The notes under the pieces: generated by a model
Database searches by the model: none
Told to the model about the DNA's origin: nothing
Seen by the model: the letters and a program-made list of their open reading frames with translations, nothing else
Program-made: the position numbers and the translations under genes
Part shown: piece after piece, positions 1 to 7,750 of the stretch
Numbering within the stretch: the stretch's first letter is position 1
How the letters are laid out: every line of letters begins with the position of its first letter
Source of the DNA: JACMRI01 sp043778625
GTDB taxonomy: Bacteria; Bacteroidota; Bacteroidia; UBA4408
Assembly: GCA_043778625.1 (NCBI GenBank)
Contig: JAYWFU010000119.1
Span: forward strand, 1-14,154
Reading direction: 5' to 3'
Length of the DNA stretch: 14,154 bases

Positions 1-413
1 CCGTAGTAGGCGTCGGCAAACTTGGTGTTTACGTAATTAAGACTCATGCCTACGTTAAATGTTTTGCTAAATGCACGTGCATAACCTAACCCAACACGAA
101 GCGTACTTAATCCTTTTCCCCCTTGCTGCCCTATATTTAATCCAAAACTACCTTTTTTAGTAGGTAAAGCGGCAAGTATGCCATAATTGGTGAGCTCTTT
201 TACAAGGTATCTATTCTCCACATACATGCCCGCACTAAAGCTTTTAATACTGGCTATACCTGCTATGTTGTTGTGTGTTGCATACACGTCAGTGTGGGTT
301 ACAGCGGTATTGCTAACGCCCAACGAGCGTGCGCCTGCAGGCAATGTAACTTGGGCTTGTGTGCTGGTGTAGTGTAGGGTTAATAGTAGTATTAGTAGGT
401 AAACGTGTTTCAT
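1..413 (-). CDS. PorV/PorQ-like outer-membrane beta-barrel protein, 3' end cut off by the window
   Basis: The minus-strand frame opens at an ATG at 413-411 and stays open to the window edge, giving 137 residues of an unfinished protein. Residues 1-20 form a Sec signal peptide (hydrophobic LLILLLTL core) with likely cleavage at TQA-Q. The mature start contains LPAGARSLG and later a NIAGIA stretch. This matches the 'GARxxGxG ... NPAGLA' opening of the PorV/PorQ/UPF0164 outer-membrane barrel families common in Bacteroidota. Alternating glycine-rich beta-strands follow (for example LAALPTKKGSFGLNIG and LSTLRVGLGYARAF). PorV itself is a type IX secretion shuttle, but many paralogues in this phylum have no assigned role, so no symbol is given. 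The gene is divergent from rfbB across 162 bp. The family call rests on the N-terminal third only. Confidence 0.72.
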   Translation of the reverse strand, partial: MKHVYLLILLLTLHYTSTQAQVTLPAGARSLGVSNTAVTHTDVYATHNNIAGIASIKSFSAGMYVENRYLVKELTNYGILAALPTKKGSFGLNIGQQGGKGLSTLRVGLGYARAFSKTFNVGMSLNYVNTKFADAYY

Positions 414-575
414 AGCGTAGTTGTTTTGTTGCACGAATATAAACAAATTATTTATATGCTGTTGGTTAAGTAATTAAAGACTGTAGTGTTTTTTTATGAA
501 AATTTTATGTAGTGGAGTACTACTGTTTTTTTGTTATTTTTAGCCACAATTTAATACACAACTAAATCATTCACT

Positions 576-1625
576 ATGAAAATAGCAATAACAGGAGGCG
601 CAGGTTTTATTGGTTCGCACGTGGTACGTTTGTTCGTAAATAAATATCCGAAATATACTATTGTAAACGTTGATGCGCTTACGTATGCGGGCAATCTCAA
701 CAATTTAACTGATGTTGAAACTGCCCCTAATTACTCGTTTGTTAAGTGCGATATTGTAGATGCTACGGCTGTAAATAAATTATTTGAACAACAACAATTT
801 GATGCCGTAATACACCTTGCTGCCGAAAGTCACGTAGATAGGTCAATACTTGATCCTTTATCTTTTATTAATACCAATATTATTGGCACTGTTAATTTGC
901 TTAACGCATACCGTACTTACATTACTCCCAAACAAAGTAAGGGCAGTAGGTTTTACCACATTAGCACTGATGAGGTGTATGGTAGCCTAGGTACCGAAGG
1001 TTTTTTTACTGAAGAAACTTCTTACGACCCTCGTAGCCCTTACAGCGCAAGCAAAGCCAGTAGCGACCACCTAGTGCGTGCGTACCACCACACGTACAAA
1101 ATTCCAGTAGTAATATCTAATTGTAGTAATAATTATGGCCCTAATCAATTCCCTGAAAAATTAATACCGTTAGCCATTAATAATATTAAAAATAACAAAC
1201 CCATACCTATATATGGCAAAGGCGACAACGTGCGCGATTGGCTATATGTAGTGGATCATGCACGTGCTATTGATACTATATTTCATGAGGCCGAAATAGG
1301 TTCAACCTACAACATTGGTGGTTTTAACGAGTGGAAAAATATTGATTTAATACATCTACTATGCACCATTATGGATGAAGAACTTAACCGTAAAGTAGGT
1401 ACAAGTGTGGCACTCATCACTTACGTAACCGACCGTGCAGGGCACGACCAACGCTATGCCATTGATGCTAGTATGATACAGCGTAACTTAGGTTGGGAAC
1501 CCTCGTTACAGTTTGAACAAGGTTTGCGTCAAACTGTACAGTGGTATTTACAAAATAACCAATGGCTCGAAAGTATTGTTAACGGTAGTTACAACGAATA
1601 TTATGCCCAACAATACACCAACTAA
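576..1625 (+). CDS. rfbB: dTDP-glucose 4,6-dehydratase (RmlB/RfbB)
   Basis: This cytoplasmic short-chain dehydrogenase/reductase of the extended class converts dTDP-glucose to dTDP-4-keto-6-deoxyglucose, the branch point to dTDP-rhamnose and to dTDP-amino sugars. The 349 residues match the usual family length. Visible motifs are the NAD-binding TGGAGFIGS at residues 6-14 (GxxGxxG), HLAAESHVDRS at 80-90, the catalytic STDEVYG with Thr131-Asp132-Glu133, and the YxxxK pair Tyr156/Lys160. The C-terminal RAGHDQRYAID segment is typical of dTDP-sugar binding. The TDE triad distinguishes it from UDP-glucose epimerase (GalE). The ATG at 576 places the Rossmann motif at the canonical distance from the N-terminus. 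The next gene starts 19 bp after the stop, suggesting co-transcription. No rmlA, rmlC or rmlD is in view. Confidence 0.96.
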   Translation: MKIAITGGAGFIGSHVVRLFVNKYPKYTIVNVDALTYAGNLNNLTDVETAPNYSFVKCDIVDATAVNKLFEQQQFDAVIHLAAESHVDRSILDPLSFINTNIIGTVNLLNAYRTYITPKQSKGSRFYHISTDEVYGSLGTEGFFTEETSYDPRSPYSASKASSDHLVRAYHHTYKIPVVISNCSNNYGPNQFPEKLIPLAINNIKNNKPIPIYGKGDNVRDWLYVVDHARAIDTIFHEAEIGSTYNIGGFNEWKNIDLIHLLCTIMDEELNRKVGTSVALITYVTDRAGHDQRYAIDASMIQRNLGWEPSLQFEQGLRQTVQWYLQNNQWLESIVNGSYNEYYAQQYTN

Positions 1626-1644
1626 TTACTAAATATTTACGCCT

Positions 1645-4600
1645 GTGTTTATATCAACTATTCAAAAAATAATTTTTCTGACAACTGCCTTACTTTGCTT
1701 TGTAGGCATTGCCAATGGGCAGTTTTACTATGGCTCGCAACAAGAGTTTGGTAAAAATCGAATACAGTACAAACCATTTTTGTGGAGCCAATTTAATTTT
1801 GAAAAGTATGATTTGTTTTTTTATCAAAACGGAAAACCATTGGCACAATATGCCGCACAAATAGTAGATAAAAATTATGAAGCGCTGCAAGAAAAATTTG
1901 AAGTAGCCATTGATGATAAAATACACGTAGTGTTATACAATAAGCAAAGCGATTTTAAGCAAAGTAATATAGGACTTAACGCAGGTGGCGACAACAACGT
2001 GGCAGGAACGCTTAGTGTGGTGGGTAACGAAGTATTTATTTATTTTGATGGTAACTATCAACATTTTGAAATCCAAATTAAAAAAGCCCTTACCGAACTA
2101 ATCATCAATCAATTATTATATGGCGGAAATTTGCGCGAAATGGCACGCAATAAAGCCCTAATTAACGTGCCCGATTGGTATATTAAAGGTTTAGCCGCCT
2201 ACACCGCACAACCTTGGAGTTACACCTTAGATAACCAAGTGCGCGATGCCATGCAGGCCAATAAATACCGTGATATTACTCGCCTTACTAACGAGCAAAG
2301 CCTAGTAGCAGGGCATAGCCTTTGGCATTACATAGCCGAAACCTATGGCGCTAACACTATACCCAACTTACTGTACATGACCCGCTACACCCGCAATGTA
2401 GACAATGGTTTTATGTATGTGCTTGGGGTGTCGTACAGTAATGTACTAGAAGATTGGAAAAATTATTATGCCGCCAAAAATGATTTATTTAATAACAATC
2501 GCGACACAATTAACACACATAACATAATTACTAAAACTAAAAAACACAGCATAGCACGTGAGCTAAAACTAAGCCCCGACGGTAAGTACTTGGCATATTG
2601 TGCCAACAATAACGGCAAAACTAATGTGTATGTAGTAGATATTGCCATCAAGAAAAAAACAAAGGTGTTTACTACAGGTCAAAAACTTGATAGAACCATT
2701 GACGTAAGCTATCCTATATTAGCGTGGCATTCTACCAGCGAATTTGTAAGCATTATATCGGAAGAGTTGGGAGGTATTTGGTTAAACAATTATACTATTG
2801 AATCCCATAAAACAATAAAACGAGAGTTATTTAATTTTGAAAAAATACTATCCGCAACCTATTCAACTGATGGTAAACGCCTTGCACTATCGGCGGTGCA
2901 GCAAGGGCAGTCGGATATATATGTGTATAATGTTGGGAGTAATTCTATAGAACAAATAACTAAAGATGCCTACAATGATATGCAGCCTGTGTTTATTAAC
3001 CAAGGGAAAGACTTAGTATTTGCAAGTAACCGTATTAATGATACTATTAACCTTGTGCCACAAAAAACACAGGTAATGCAAAGCATGCAAACCGATTTGT
3101 TCCAGTATAATTATGCTAAGAAAAACCCTGTACTAAAACGCTTAACCAACACGCCTGACAACGAGTATTCTCCCATACTTTACGACAAAGCACACTTACT
3201 ATTCTTGAGCGATGCAGGCGGCATTACACAACGAAACATAGCTACCTTTGATAGCACCATTGATTACATTGATACTACGGTACATTACAAATACACCATG
3301 AATGCTAACCCCATAAGCAACTATGGGCGTGCAGTAATTGCGCATGATGTTAATGGAGGTAAACAAGCTGAGTTAATTTTAAACAAAGGCATATACGAAC
3401 TACACGTAAGTAATTTTATTGCTCCGCAAAGCCTTGTGCGCAAAGAGGTTACGGCCACTCCCTATTATTTATCAATGAATAATAATCGCACCTATAATTA
3501 CACTAACGCCATAACCGATACCGCTAGTATTGTGCCTATAGGTATTCCCAAAAGTACTGATCCTAATTACATTGATGTGGATAATTATGTGTTTGAATTT
3601 GAAAAACAAAAAACAACCGAAACCATTATTAACAATAGTCCTACATCGGTAGTGCCTACTATTAGCCAGCCCACTAAAGATTCGGCCACTATTAAAAGTA
3701 AATATGTAACCGAGTTTAAATACCCTAAGCAACTTAATTACAATACGTTTTTTGTGATGGATTACTTGGTAACACAGGTAGACAATACCTTGCTTGCCAG
3801 TAATTATCAAACTTATGTGGCAGGGCAGCCGTTTTTTAACCCTGGTATTAATGGTTTTGTAAAATTTGGTACTACCGATTTGTTTCAAAACCAACGTTTT
3901 ACGGGAGGTTTTAGGTTAGGCAGTAACTTAAAAAGCAATGAGTTTTTTGGCTCGTACGAGCGCTTAGAAAAACGTTGGGACAAAACCTATTTGTACCATC
4001 GCCAAAGTATTGAAAACAGTAATGGTGCATTTAAAACCCATACTCGCACCAACGAAATTAAGTACCAACTTAAATATCCGTTTAACGAAATTACAAGTTT
4101 TCGTGCCACATTTACTCTCCGTAATGATCAAACCTCTACCTACGCCACTGATGCCATTGCTTTACAACGTAATAGCATATTTACAACTTGGGCAGTAGCC
4201 AAGGCTGAATATGTGGTAGATGACTCTAAATCATTAGGTATTAACCTAACTAAGGGTACATGTTTTAAAGCATTTGCGGAGTATTATCAGCAAGTAAATA
4301 AATTAAAAAACAATGTGTTTATAGTAGGATTAGATTACCGTAAATACGTACCCATATACCGTGAGTTATTGTGGGCAAGCCGATTAGCGGCAAGTAGTTC
4401 GTTACTAAGCAGCCAAAAATTAATATACTATATGGGTGGTGTGGATAATTGGTTGTATCCTACCAAAAAGTTCAATTATGATGCCCGAGTTGATGGCACA
4501 CAAAATTATGTGTTTCAAACGGTGGCTACCAATATGCGTGGCTTTATACAAAACGTGCGTAACGGTAATAATTTTGTAGTTATTAATGAGGAGGTGCGAT

Positions 4601-4929
4601 TTCCGTTTGTTCGTTTTTTTAGTCGTAAGCCAATTTCATCGCAGTTTTGGAATAACTTACAGGCCATTGGTTTTTATGATGTAGGTATGGCATGGTCAGG
4701 TATTAATCCCAATAGCGATAAAAATATATTGTTTACTAAAACAATTACACAAAGTAATATTACTTACGTACTCAAAACCTATGAAAGTCCAATAGTAATG
4801 GGCTTTGGAGGAGGGTTGCGTTTTAAACTTGCAGGCTATTTTATACGTTTAGATTGGGCACGAGGTGTGAAAAACGGCGTAGTGATTAATAAAAATGTGT
4901 TTTATGCTTCGTTTGGTTTAGATTTTTAG
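1645..4929 (+). CDS. Outer-membrane fusion protein: degenerate peptidase-MA-like domain, PD40 propeller and Omp85-like C-terminal barrel
   Basis: This is a 1094-residue secreted protein. A signal peptide covers residues 1-25 (cleavage NG-Q26). Residues about 45-280 resemble the gluzincin/peptidase-MA fold: ALTELIINQ (148-156) sits where HExxH is expected, and VPDWYIKGLAAY (175-186) resembles the 'PxWxxEGLAxY' segment. Both histidines and the downstream glutamate are missing, so it is probably not a zinc protease. TolB/PD40-type propeller repeats follow, including LSPDGKYLAYCA (309-320), STDGKRLALSA (407-417) and GKDLVFASNR (454-463). From about residue 697 to the end the sequence is strand-rich. 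It finishes with GFGGGLRFKLAGYFIRLDW and a terminal FGLDF, like the last strands of Omp85/surface-antigen barrels. The start is GTG; the only upstream in-frame room is four codons after a TAA at 1630. It likely shares a transcript with rfbB. The molecular function is unknown; a role in outer-membrane assembly or transport is inference. Confidence 0.82.
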   Translation: MFISTIQKIIFLTTALLCFVGIANGQFYYGSQQEFGKNRIQYKPFLWSQFNFEKYDLFFYQNGKPLAQYAAQIVDKNYEALQEKFEVAIDDKIHVVLYNKQSDFKQSNIGLNAGGDNNVAGTLSVVGNEVFIYFDGNYQHFEIQIKKALTELIINQLLYGGNLREMARNKALINVPDWYIKGLAAYTAQPWSYTLDNQVRDAMQANKYRDITRLTNEQSLVAGHSLWHYIAETYGANTIPNLLYMTRYTRNVDNGFMYVLGVSYSNVLEDWKNYYAAKNDLFNNNRDTINTHNIITKTKKHSIARELKLSPDGKYLAYCANNNGKTNVYVVDIAIKKKTKVFTTGQKLDRTIDVSYPILAWHSTSEFVSIISEELGGIWLNNYTIESHKTIKRELFNFEKILSATYSTDGKRLALSAVQQGQSDIYVYNVGSNSIEQITKDAYNDMQPVFINQGKDLVFASNRINDTINLVPQKTQVMQSMQTDLFQYNYAKKNPVLKRLTNTPDNEYSPILYDKAHLLFLSDAGGITQRNIATFDSTIDYIDTTVHYKYTMNANPISNYGRAVIAHDVNGGKQAELILNKGIYELHVSNFIAPQSLVRKEVTATPYYLSMNNNRTYNYTNAITDTASIVPIGIPKSTDPNYIDVDNYVFEFEKQKTTETIINNSPTSVVPTISQPTKDSATIKSKYVTEFKYPKQLNYNTFFVMDYLVTQVDNTLLASNYQTYVAGQPFFNPGINGFVKFGTTDLFQNQRFTGGFRLGSNLKSNEFFGSYERLEKRWDKTYLYHRQSIENSNGAFKTHTRTNEIKYQLKYPFNEITSFRATFTLRNDQTSTYATDAIALQRNSIFTTWAVAKAEYVVDDSKSLGINLTKGTCFKAFAEYYQQVNKLKNNVFIVGLDYRKYVPIYRELLWASRLAASSSLLSSQKLIYYMGGVDNWLYPTKKFNYDARVDGTQNYVFQTVATNMRGFIQNVRNGNNFVVINEEVRFPFVRFFSRKPISSQFWNNLQAIGFYDVGMAWSGINPNSDKNILFTKTITQSNITYVLKTYESPIVMGFGGGLRFKLAGYFIRLDWARGVKNGVVINKNVFYASFGLDF

Positions 4930-5024
4930 GTAGAATACCTTAATTGACAACGTTACTAAAAATTAGAGTTCTCGTTAAAAATTAATAGGTATTTATTTTT
5001 ATTTATTTAAAGTAATATCTAAAC

Positions 5025-5032
5025 TACTTTTG
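5025..5032 (+). promoter_or_regulatory. Possible -7 element (TAnnTTTG), distal
   Basis: TACTTTTG matches the Bacteroidota -7 consensus TAnnTTTG in the 281-bp gap between the barrel fusion gene and the DUF4199 gene. No TTTG or TTG sits at the usual spacing of about 19 nt upstream. If used, it would give a leader of about 170 nt before the DUF4199 ATG, or a short noncoding transcript. An 8-mer with two free positions is expected by chance, so this is tentative. I see no ORF longer than a few codons directly downstream. Confidence 0.25.
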
Positions 5033-5164
5033 CTTTGGTTCATGTCTCCACAAAACAATTAATGCAAAAATATTTTTTATAAGAAAGTCCTGTAAGTAAA
5101 GATGATTTAACAGTTAATTCAAAATATATTACCTGTTTAACTAGGTTAACGGTTAGGTAAATAA

Positions 5165-5172
5165 TAACTTTG
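5165..5172 (+). promoter_or_regulatory. Likely -7 promoter element of the DUF4199 gene
   Basis: TAACTTTG fits TAnnTTTG and lies 38 bp before the ATG at 5211, a plausible distance for a short leader. A convincing -33 TTTG is not seen. The rest of the 4930-5210 gap is AT-rich and holds no other gene I can support. Confidence 0.45.
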
Positions 5173-5210
5173 GCACACAAAATAAATAATATTTGTAATT
5201 TTAACTTAAC

Positions 5211-5732
5211 ATGAAAAACATTCCTTTGCATTGGACTTACGGATTACTAACAGGAGCGGTTGTTGTAGCCTGGATGTTGTTTGAATTTTTAATGGGCTGG
5301 CACAGCACCTCCACTGGAGCTACTACTAGCTTAGTATGGGTTTTGTTTTTTTTGGTGGGGTTAGCATTAGCCATACGCAATACGCGCGATACTGTGCTAA
5401 AAGGTTTTATTGATGTAAAACTAGGTATGCTCATAGGCTTACAATTTGCCCTAATAGTAGGTGTTGTAAGCGGGTTAGGTACATTTTTTTATTACCAGTT
5501 TATTAACCCTAATTTTGCCATTTTTTGGGCGCAAAAATCCGAAGCAGCTATGCTAGCCACACACACTGCTCCTGCATTAATTACAGAAACTAAACAAAAT
5601 ATTTTAGCCACTTTTACACCCATAAAACAAGCCACACAACGTTTATTGTTTTGTATACTTGGCGGAGCTTTTGGTAGTGTGGTGTTGAGTTTATTATTGA
5701 AAAATACTTCTAATTTAGATACTTCAAATTAA
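5211..5732 (+). CDS. DUF4199 family inner-membrane protein
   Basis: The 173-residue protein has four predicted membrane segments, at about residues 9-29, 39-57, 70-97 and 144-163. The loop between segments 3 and 4 (about 98-143) begins NPNFAIFWAQKSEA. Size, topology and the FYYQFINPNF-like transition after segment 3 match DUF4199, a family of uncharacterised inner-membrane proteins found mostly in Bacteroidota. No catalytic motif is apparent. The ATG at 5211 lies just before the first membrane helix and 38 bp after a TAnnTTTG element. It converges on the M16 homologue with only 16 bp between the stop codons. In other Bacteroidota, DUF4199 genes can sit near cell-wall glycosyltransferases or dihydroorotase; neither is present here, so context adds nothing. 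Confidence 0.85.
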   Translation: MKNIPLHWTYGLLTGAVVVAWMLFEFLMGWHSTSTGATTSLVWVLFFLVGLALAIRNTRDTVLKGFIDVKLGMLIGLQFALIVGVVSGLGTFFYYQFINPNFAIFWAQKSEAAMLATHTAPALITETKQNILATFTPIKQATQRLLFCILGGAFGSVVLSLLLKNTSNLDTSN

Positions 5733-5748
5733 TTAGCACCATCAGCTG

Positions 5749-7017
5749 TTAAATTTTACCGCATATTACGGTAGTCATATCGTTGTAATACTGTTGTGAT
5801 AAGTTACGTATTTGCTCAGGTGTAATGGTATGCAATGTTTCAAAATAACGATCGTAAAATGTATAGTCTAAATTCCAATCGGCTAACGAATTAAATTTAT
5901 CCGCTTGCGCAAAAGCTCCGTCGGCACTACGTAAGAACGTACCTAACATGTAATTACGTACAGACTCCAATTCGTGTTGCGCCACTAAATCATTTTGCAT
6001 ACGTTTAATTTCAAAATCAATTTCGGTAAGCGTATTGGCAGTAACATCAGTACCTACTTCAGTGGCTATTGCCATAAAACCTGATTGTTGCAACGATGCC
6101 AAACTTCCTCCAATGCCATAGGTATAGCCTTTTTCTTCGCGTATATTTTTCATTAAGCGCGAACCAAAATATCCTCCCAAAATCATAGTGGCTATGGATA
6201 ATGGTAAATAATTGGGGTGAGTTTTGTTAAACATTAATTTACCTACTCGCACTGCACTTTGTATAGCATTGGGCATGTTATGCGTAACTTTTATTTGCGG
6301 AATGTGTGTAAATGCAAGTTGTGGTTTAATAGTAACCTGTACCCCAAATTGTAAGTGTTGTTGCACTAATTGTAGTTCCATATCGCTTACGCTGCCTGCT
6401 ATCATTAAGCGTAGAGGTGAAGCCTGTTGGTAATAGGTGGTGTAAAATTGTTGTACATCATTACGAGTAACGTTACTGTAATCGCTAGCTTGGTTAACAT
6501 AGGTGCCATACGTATGGTTTTCGCCATATAGGTTTGCGTTAAATAAGTTACGGCACATTACATCAGTCTTAGTACTGTTAACGGCATGGCGCTGCTGTTG
6601 TGTAGTTTGATAAATAGTTAATTCCTTTTGCGGAAATGCAGCCTCGTTAATTATTTCGTTTACAATAGGTAATACGTTTGCCAAATGTTTGTTCAAACAA
6701 AATAATGCAATAGTGGCGTTATCTCTGTTGCATTCGGTTTCTAAAAATGCGCCATAAAAATCTAATGCGTTAGCAATGTCTTGTGCACTACGGTTAGTAG
6801 TACCCTCGCGCAACATACTCGCCACGGTAGTAGCCAATGTTTTTTTGTTTTGACAAATAGTACCTGCATTATATACAATTTCTATACGTGTAAGTGGTTG
6901 CTCGCCAGCATTTATAATATGTAACGGTACATTATTAGCAAGCATAATAGTTTGAGGTTGTAACAATACGGGCTGTTTGGCCAATGTAATAGGTGGTGCT
7001 ATGGTTTGATTAAACAT
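5749..7017 (-). CDS. M16 (insulinase/pitrilysin) family protein, predicted non-catalytic
   Basis: The 422-residue protein has the two-repeat M16 layout: an N-terminal half (about 20-215) beginning MLANNVPLHIIN, and a C-terminal half with GGYFGSRLMKNIREEKGYTYGIG (near 295-318). That second segment is the conserved substrate-contact Arg/Tyr region of M16B peptidases. The zinc motif HxxEH is absent. Aligning on the invariant trailing GT, the expected H, E and H fall on Thr63, Ala66 and Ser67 within TTVASMLREGT. It therefore resembles the inactive subunit of M16 heterodimers, such as alpha-MPP. The active partner usually lies next door in Bacteroidota, but here both neighbours are unrelated and on the opposite strand. 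There is no clear signal peptide, so it may be cytoplasmic or periplasmic. The start ATG precedes a typical short N-terminal lead. Confidence 0.9.
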   Translation of the reverse strand: MFNQTIAPPITLAKQPVLLQPQTIMLANNVPLHIINAGEQPLTRIEIVYNAGTICQNKKTLATTVASMLREGTTNRSAQDIANALDFYGAFLETECNRDNATIALFCLNKHLANVLPIVNEIINEAAFPQKELTIYQTTQQQRHAVNSTKTDVMCRNLFNANLYGENHTYGTYVNQASDYSNVTRNDVQQFYTTYYQQASPLRLMIAGSVSDMELQLVQQHLQFGVQVTIKPQLAFTHIPQIKVTHNMPNAIQSAVRVGKLMFNKTHPNYLPLSIATMILGGYFGSRLMKNIREEKGYTYGIGGSLASLQQSGFMAIATEVGTDVTANTLTEIDFEIKRMQNDLVAQHELESVRNYMLGTFLRSADGAFAQADKFNSLADWNLDYTFYDRYFETLHTITPEQIRNLSQQYYNDMTTVICGKI

Positions 7018-7088
7018 GAGTAAGAATGTTATGAATAAGTTAAATGTATACTATGCTATAATAATTACAACAAAAGCTAAACTAAATG

Positions 7089-7096
7089 CAAATATA
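7089..7096 (-). promoter_or_regulatory. Possible -7 element of the M16 gene
   Basis: On the minus strand this reads TATATTTG, matching TAnnTTTG, 72 bp upstream of the M16 ATG at 7017. A -33 TTTG at the usual spacing is not visible. Confidence 0.4.
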
Positions 7097-7127
7097 AAAT
7101 AAAAGCAACTACTGCACTTAGGTTTGT

Positions 7128-7151
7128 GCTACTAATACAAATTAGTACAGC
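7128..7151. repeat. Inverted repeat TACTAAT-ACAA-ATTAGTA (operator or hairpin candidate)
   Basis: There is a perfect 7-bp inverted repeat, with arms at 7130-7136 and 7141-7147 and a 4-nt spacer. It can be extended by a GC/GC pair at 7128-7129 and 7150-7151 across a 2-nt bulge. It lies between the divergent M16 and msrB genes, about 35 bp upstream of the candidate M16 -7 element and about 90 bp before the msrB ATG. That position suits a regulator-binding site. No poly-T run follows on either strand, so terminator function is unlikely. Confidence 0.35.
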
Positions 7152-7239
7152 CCTTACAACCACACCAACTATTTTTATCGTATATAGTTATATAATTAAA
7201 TTACTTTTATTAATTTTACTAACGCAAAAATAACTCATC

Positions 7240-7749
7240 ATGAAAACCATTTATTTTACAACAGCACTTTTTACTGTATTTAGCTTAACTATTAGTTGCA
7301 CCAATGCACAAACTAACAAAAAACACACTACTAAAATGCTTAAAGATACCAATACAAATCAAATAGTGAAAACAGAGGAGGAATGGAAAAAACAACTTAC
7401 CCCCGAGCAGTACGATGTATTGCGTAACAAAGCCACTGATCGCCCTTTTACAGGGCAATATACTGATACTAAAGACAAAGGTACATACTGCTGCGCAGGT
7501 TGCGGAACGGAGTTATTTACTGATACCCAAAAATTTGATTCACACTGTGGCTGGCCAAGTTTTGATGAGGAATTAGGCAAGGGCGAAAAAATTAAAAAAA
7601 TAACTGACTATAGTCACGGTATGTCGCGTACCGAAATAGTATGTGCCAAGTGTGGCGGGCATTTAGGGCATTTGTTTGACGATGGACCATCGCTCACCAA
7701 AAAAAGATATTGCGTAAATAGCTCGTCGCTTAATCTAATTAAAAAATAA
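7240..7749 (+). CDS. msrB: Peptide-methionine (R)-S-oxide reductase MsrB, exported
   Basis: MsrB reduces methionine-R-sulfoxide in oxidised proteins. The domain spans about residues 43-167. Zinc-site pairs are Cys85-x-x-Cys88 and Cys135-x-x-Cys138. HCGWPSFDE lies at 102-110, HLGHLFDDGP at 141-150, and the catalytic RYCVNS gives Cys158. Cys84 and Cys103 are additional cysteines that might act in resolving the disulfide. The N-terminal extension (1-42) is a signal sequence with a lipobox-like LTISC ending at Cys20. Alternatively it could be cleaved at TNA-Q24. Either way it acts outside the cytoplasm, repairing envelope proteins. The next gene begins 1 bp after this stop, so the two are translationally coupled. 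No clean TAnnTTTG element is seen upstream. Confidence 0.95.
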   Translation: MKTIYFTTALFTVFSLTISCTNAQTNKKHTTKMLKDTNTNQIVKTEEEWKKQLTPEQYDVLRNKATDRPFTGQYTDTKDKGTYCCAGCGTELFTDTQKFDSHCGWPSFDEELGKGEKIKKITDYSHGMSRTEIVCAKCGGHLGHLFDDGPSLTKKRYCVNSSSLNLIKK

Positions 7750-7750
7750 A

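Noticed and set aside
187..372. 61-codon plus-strand ORF at the left end
   Set aside because: It is antisense to the PorV/PorQ-like gene, which has a clear signal peptide and family motif.
3472..3894. 140-codon minus-strand ORF within the outer-membrane fusion gene
   Set aside because: It lies entirely antisense to a clearly coding frame and shows no recognisable domain.
4934..4993. AATACCT / AGGTATT inverted repeat followed by a T-rich run after the outer-membrane fusion gene
   Set aside because: Only 7 bp of stem with a loop of nearly 50 nt; unlikely to fold as an intrinsic terminator.
5040..5231. 63-codon minus-strand ORF in the gap before the DUF4199 gene
   Set aside because: It starts inside the DUF4199 gene, covers its promoter region and has a low-complexity composition typical of antisense AT-rich DNA.
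5727..5755. Imperfect inverted repeat spanning the convergent stop codons of the DUF4199 and M16 genes
   Set aside because: Pairing is interrupted by two mismatches and a wobble, so it is too weak to call a terminator, though it sits where one would be expected.
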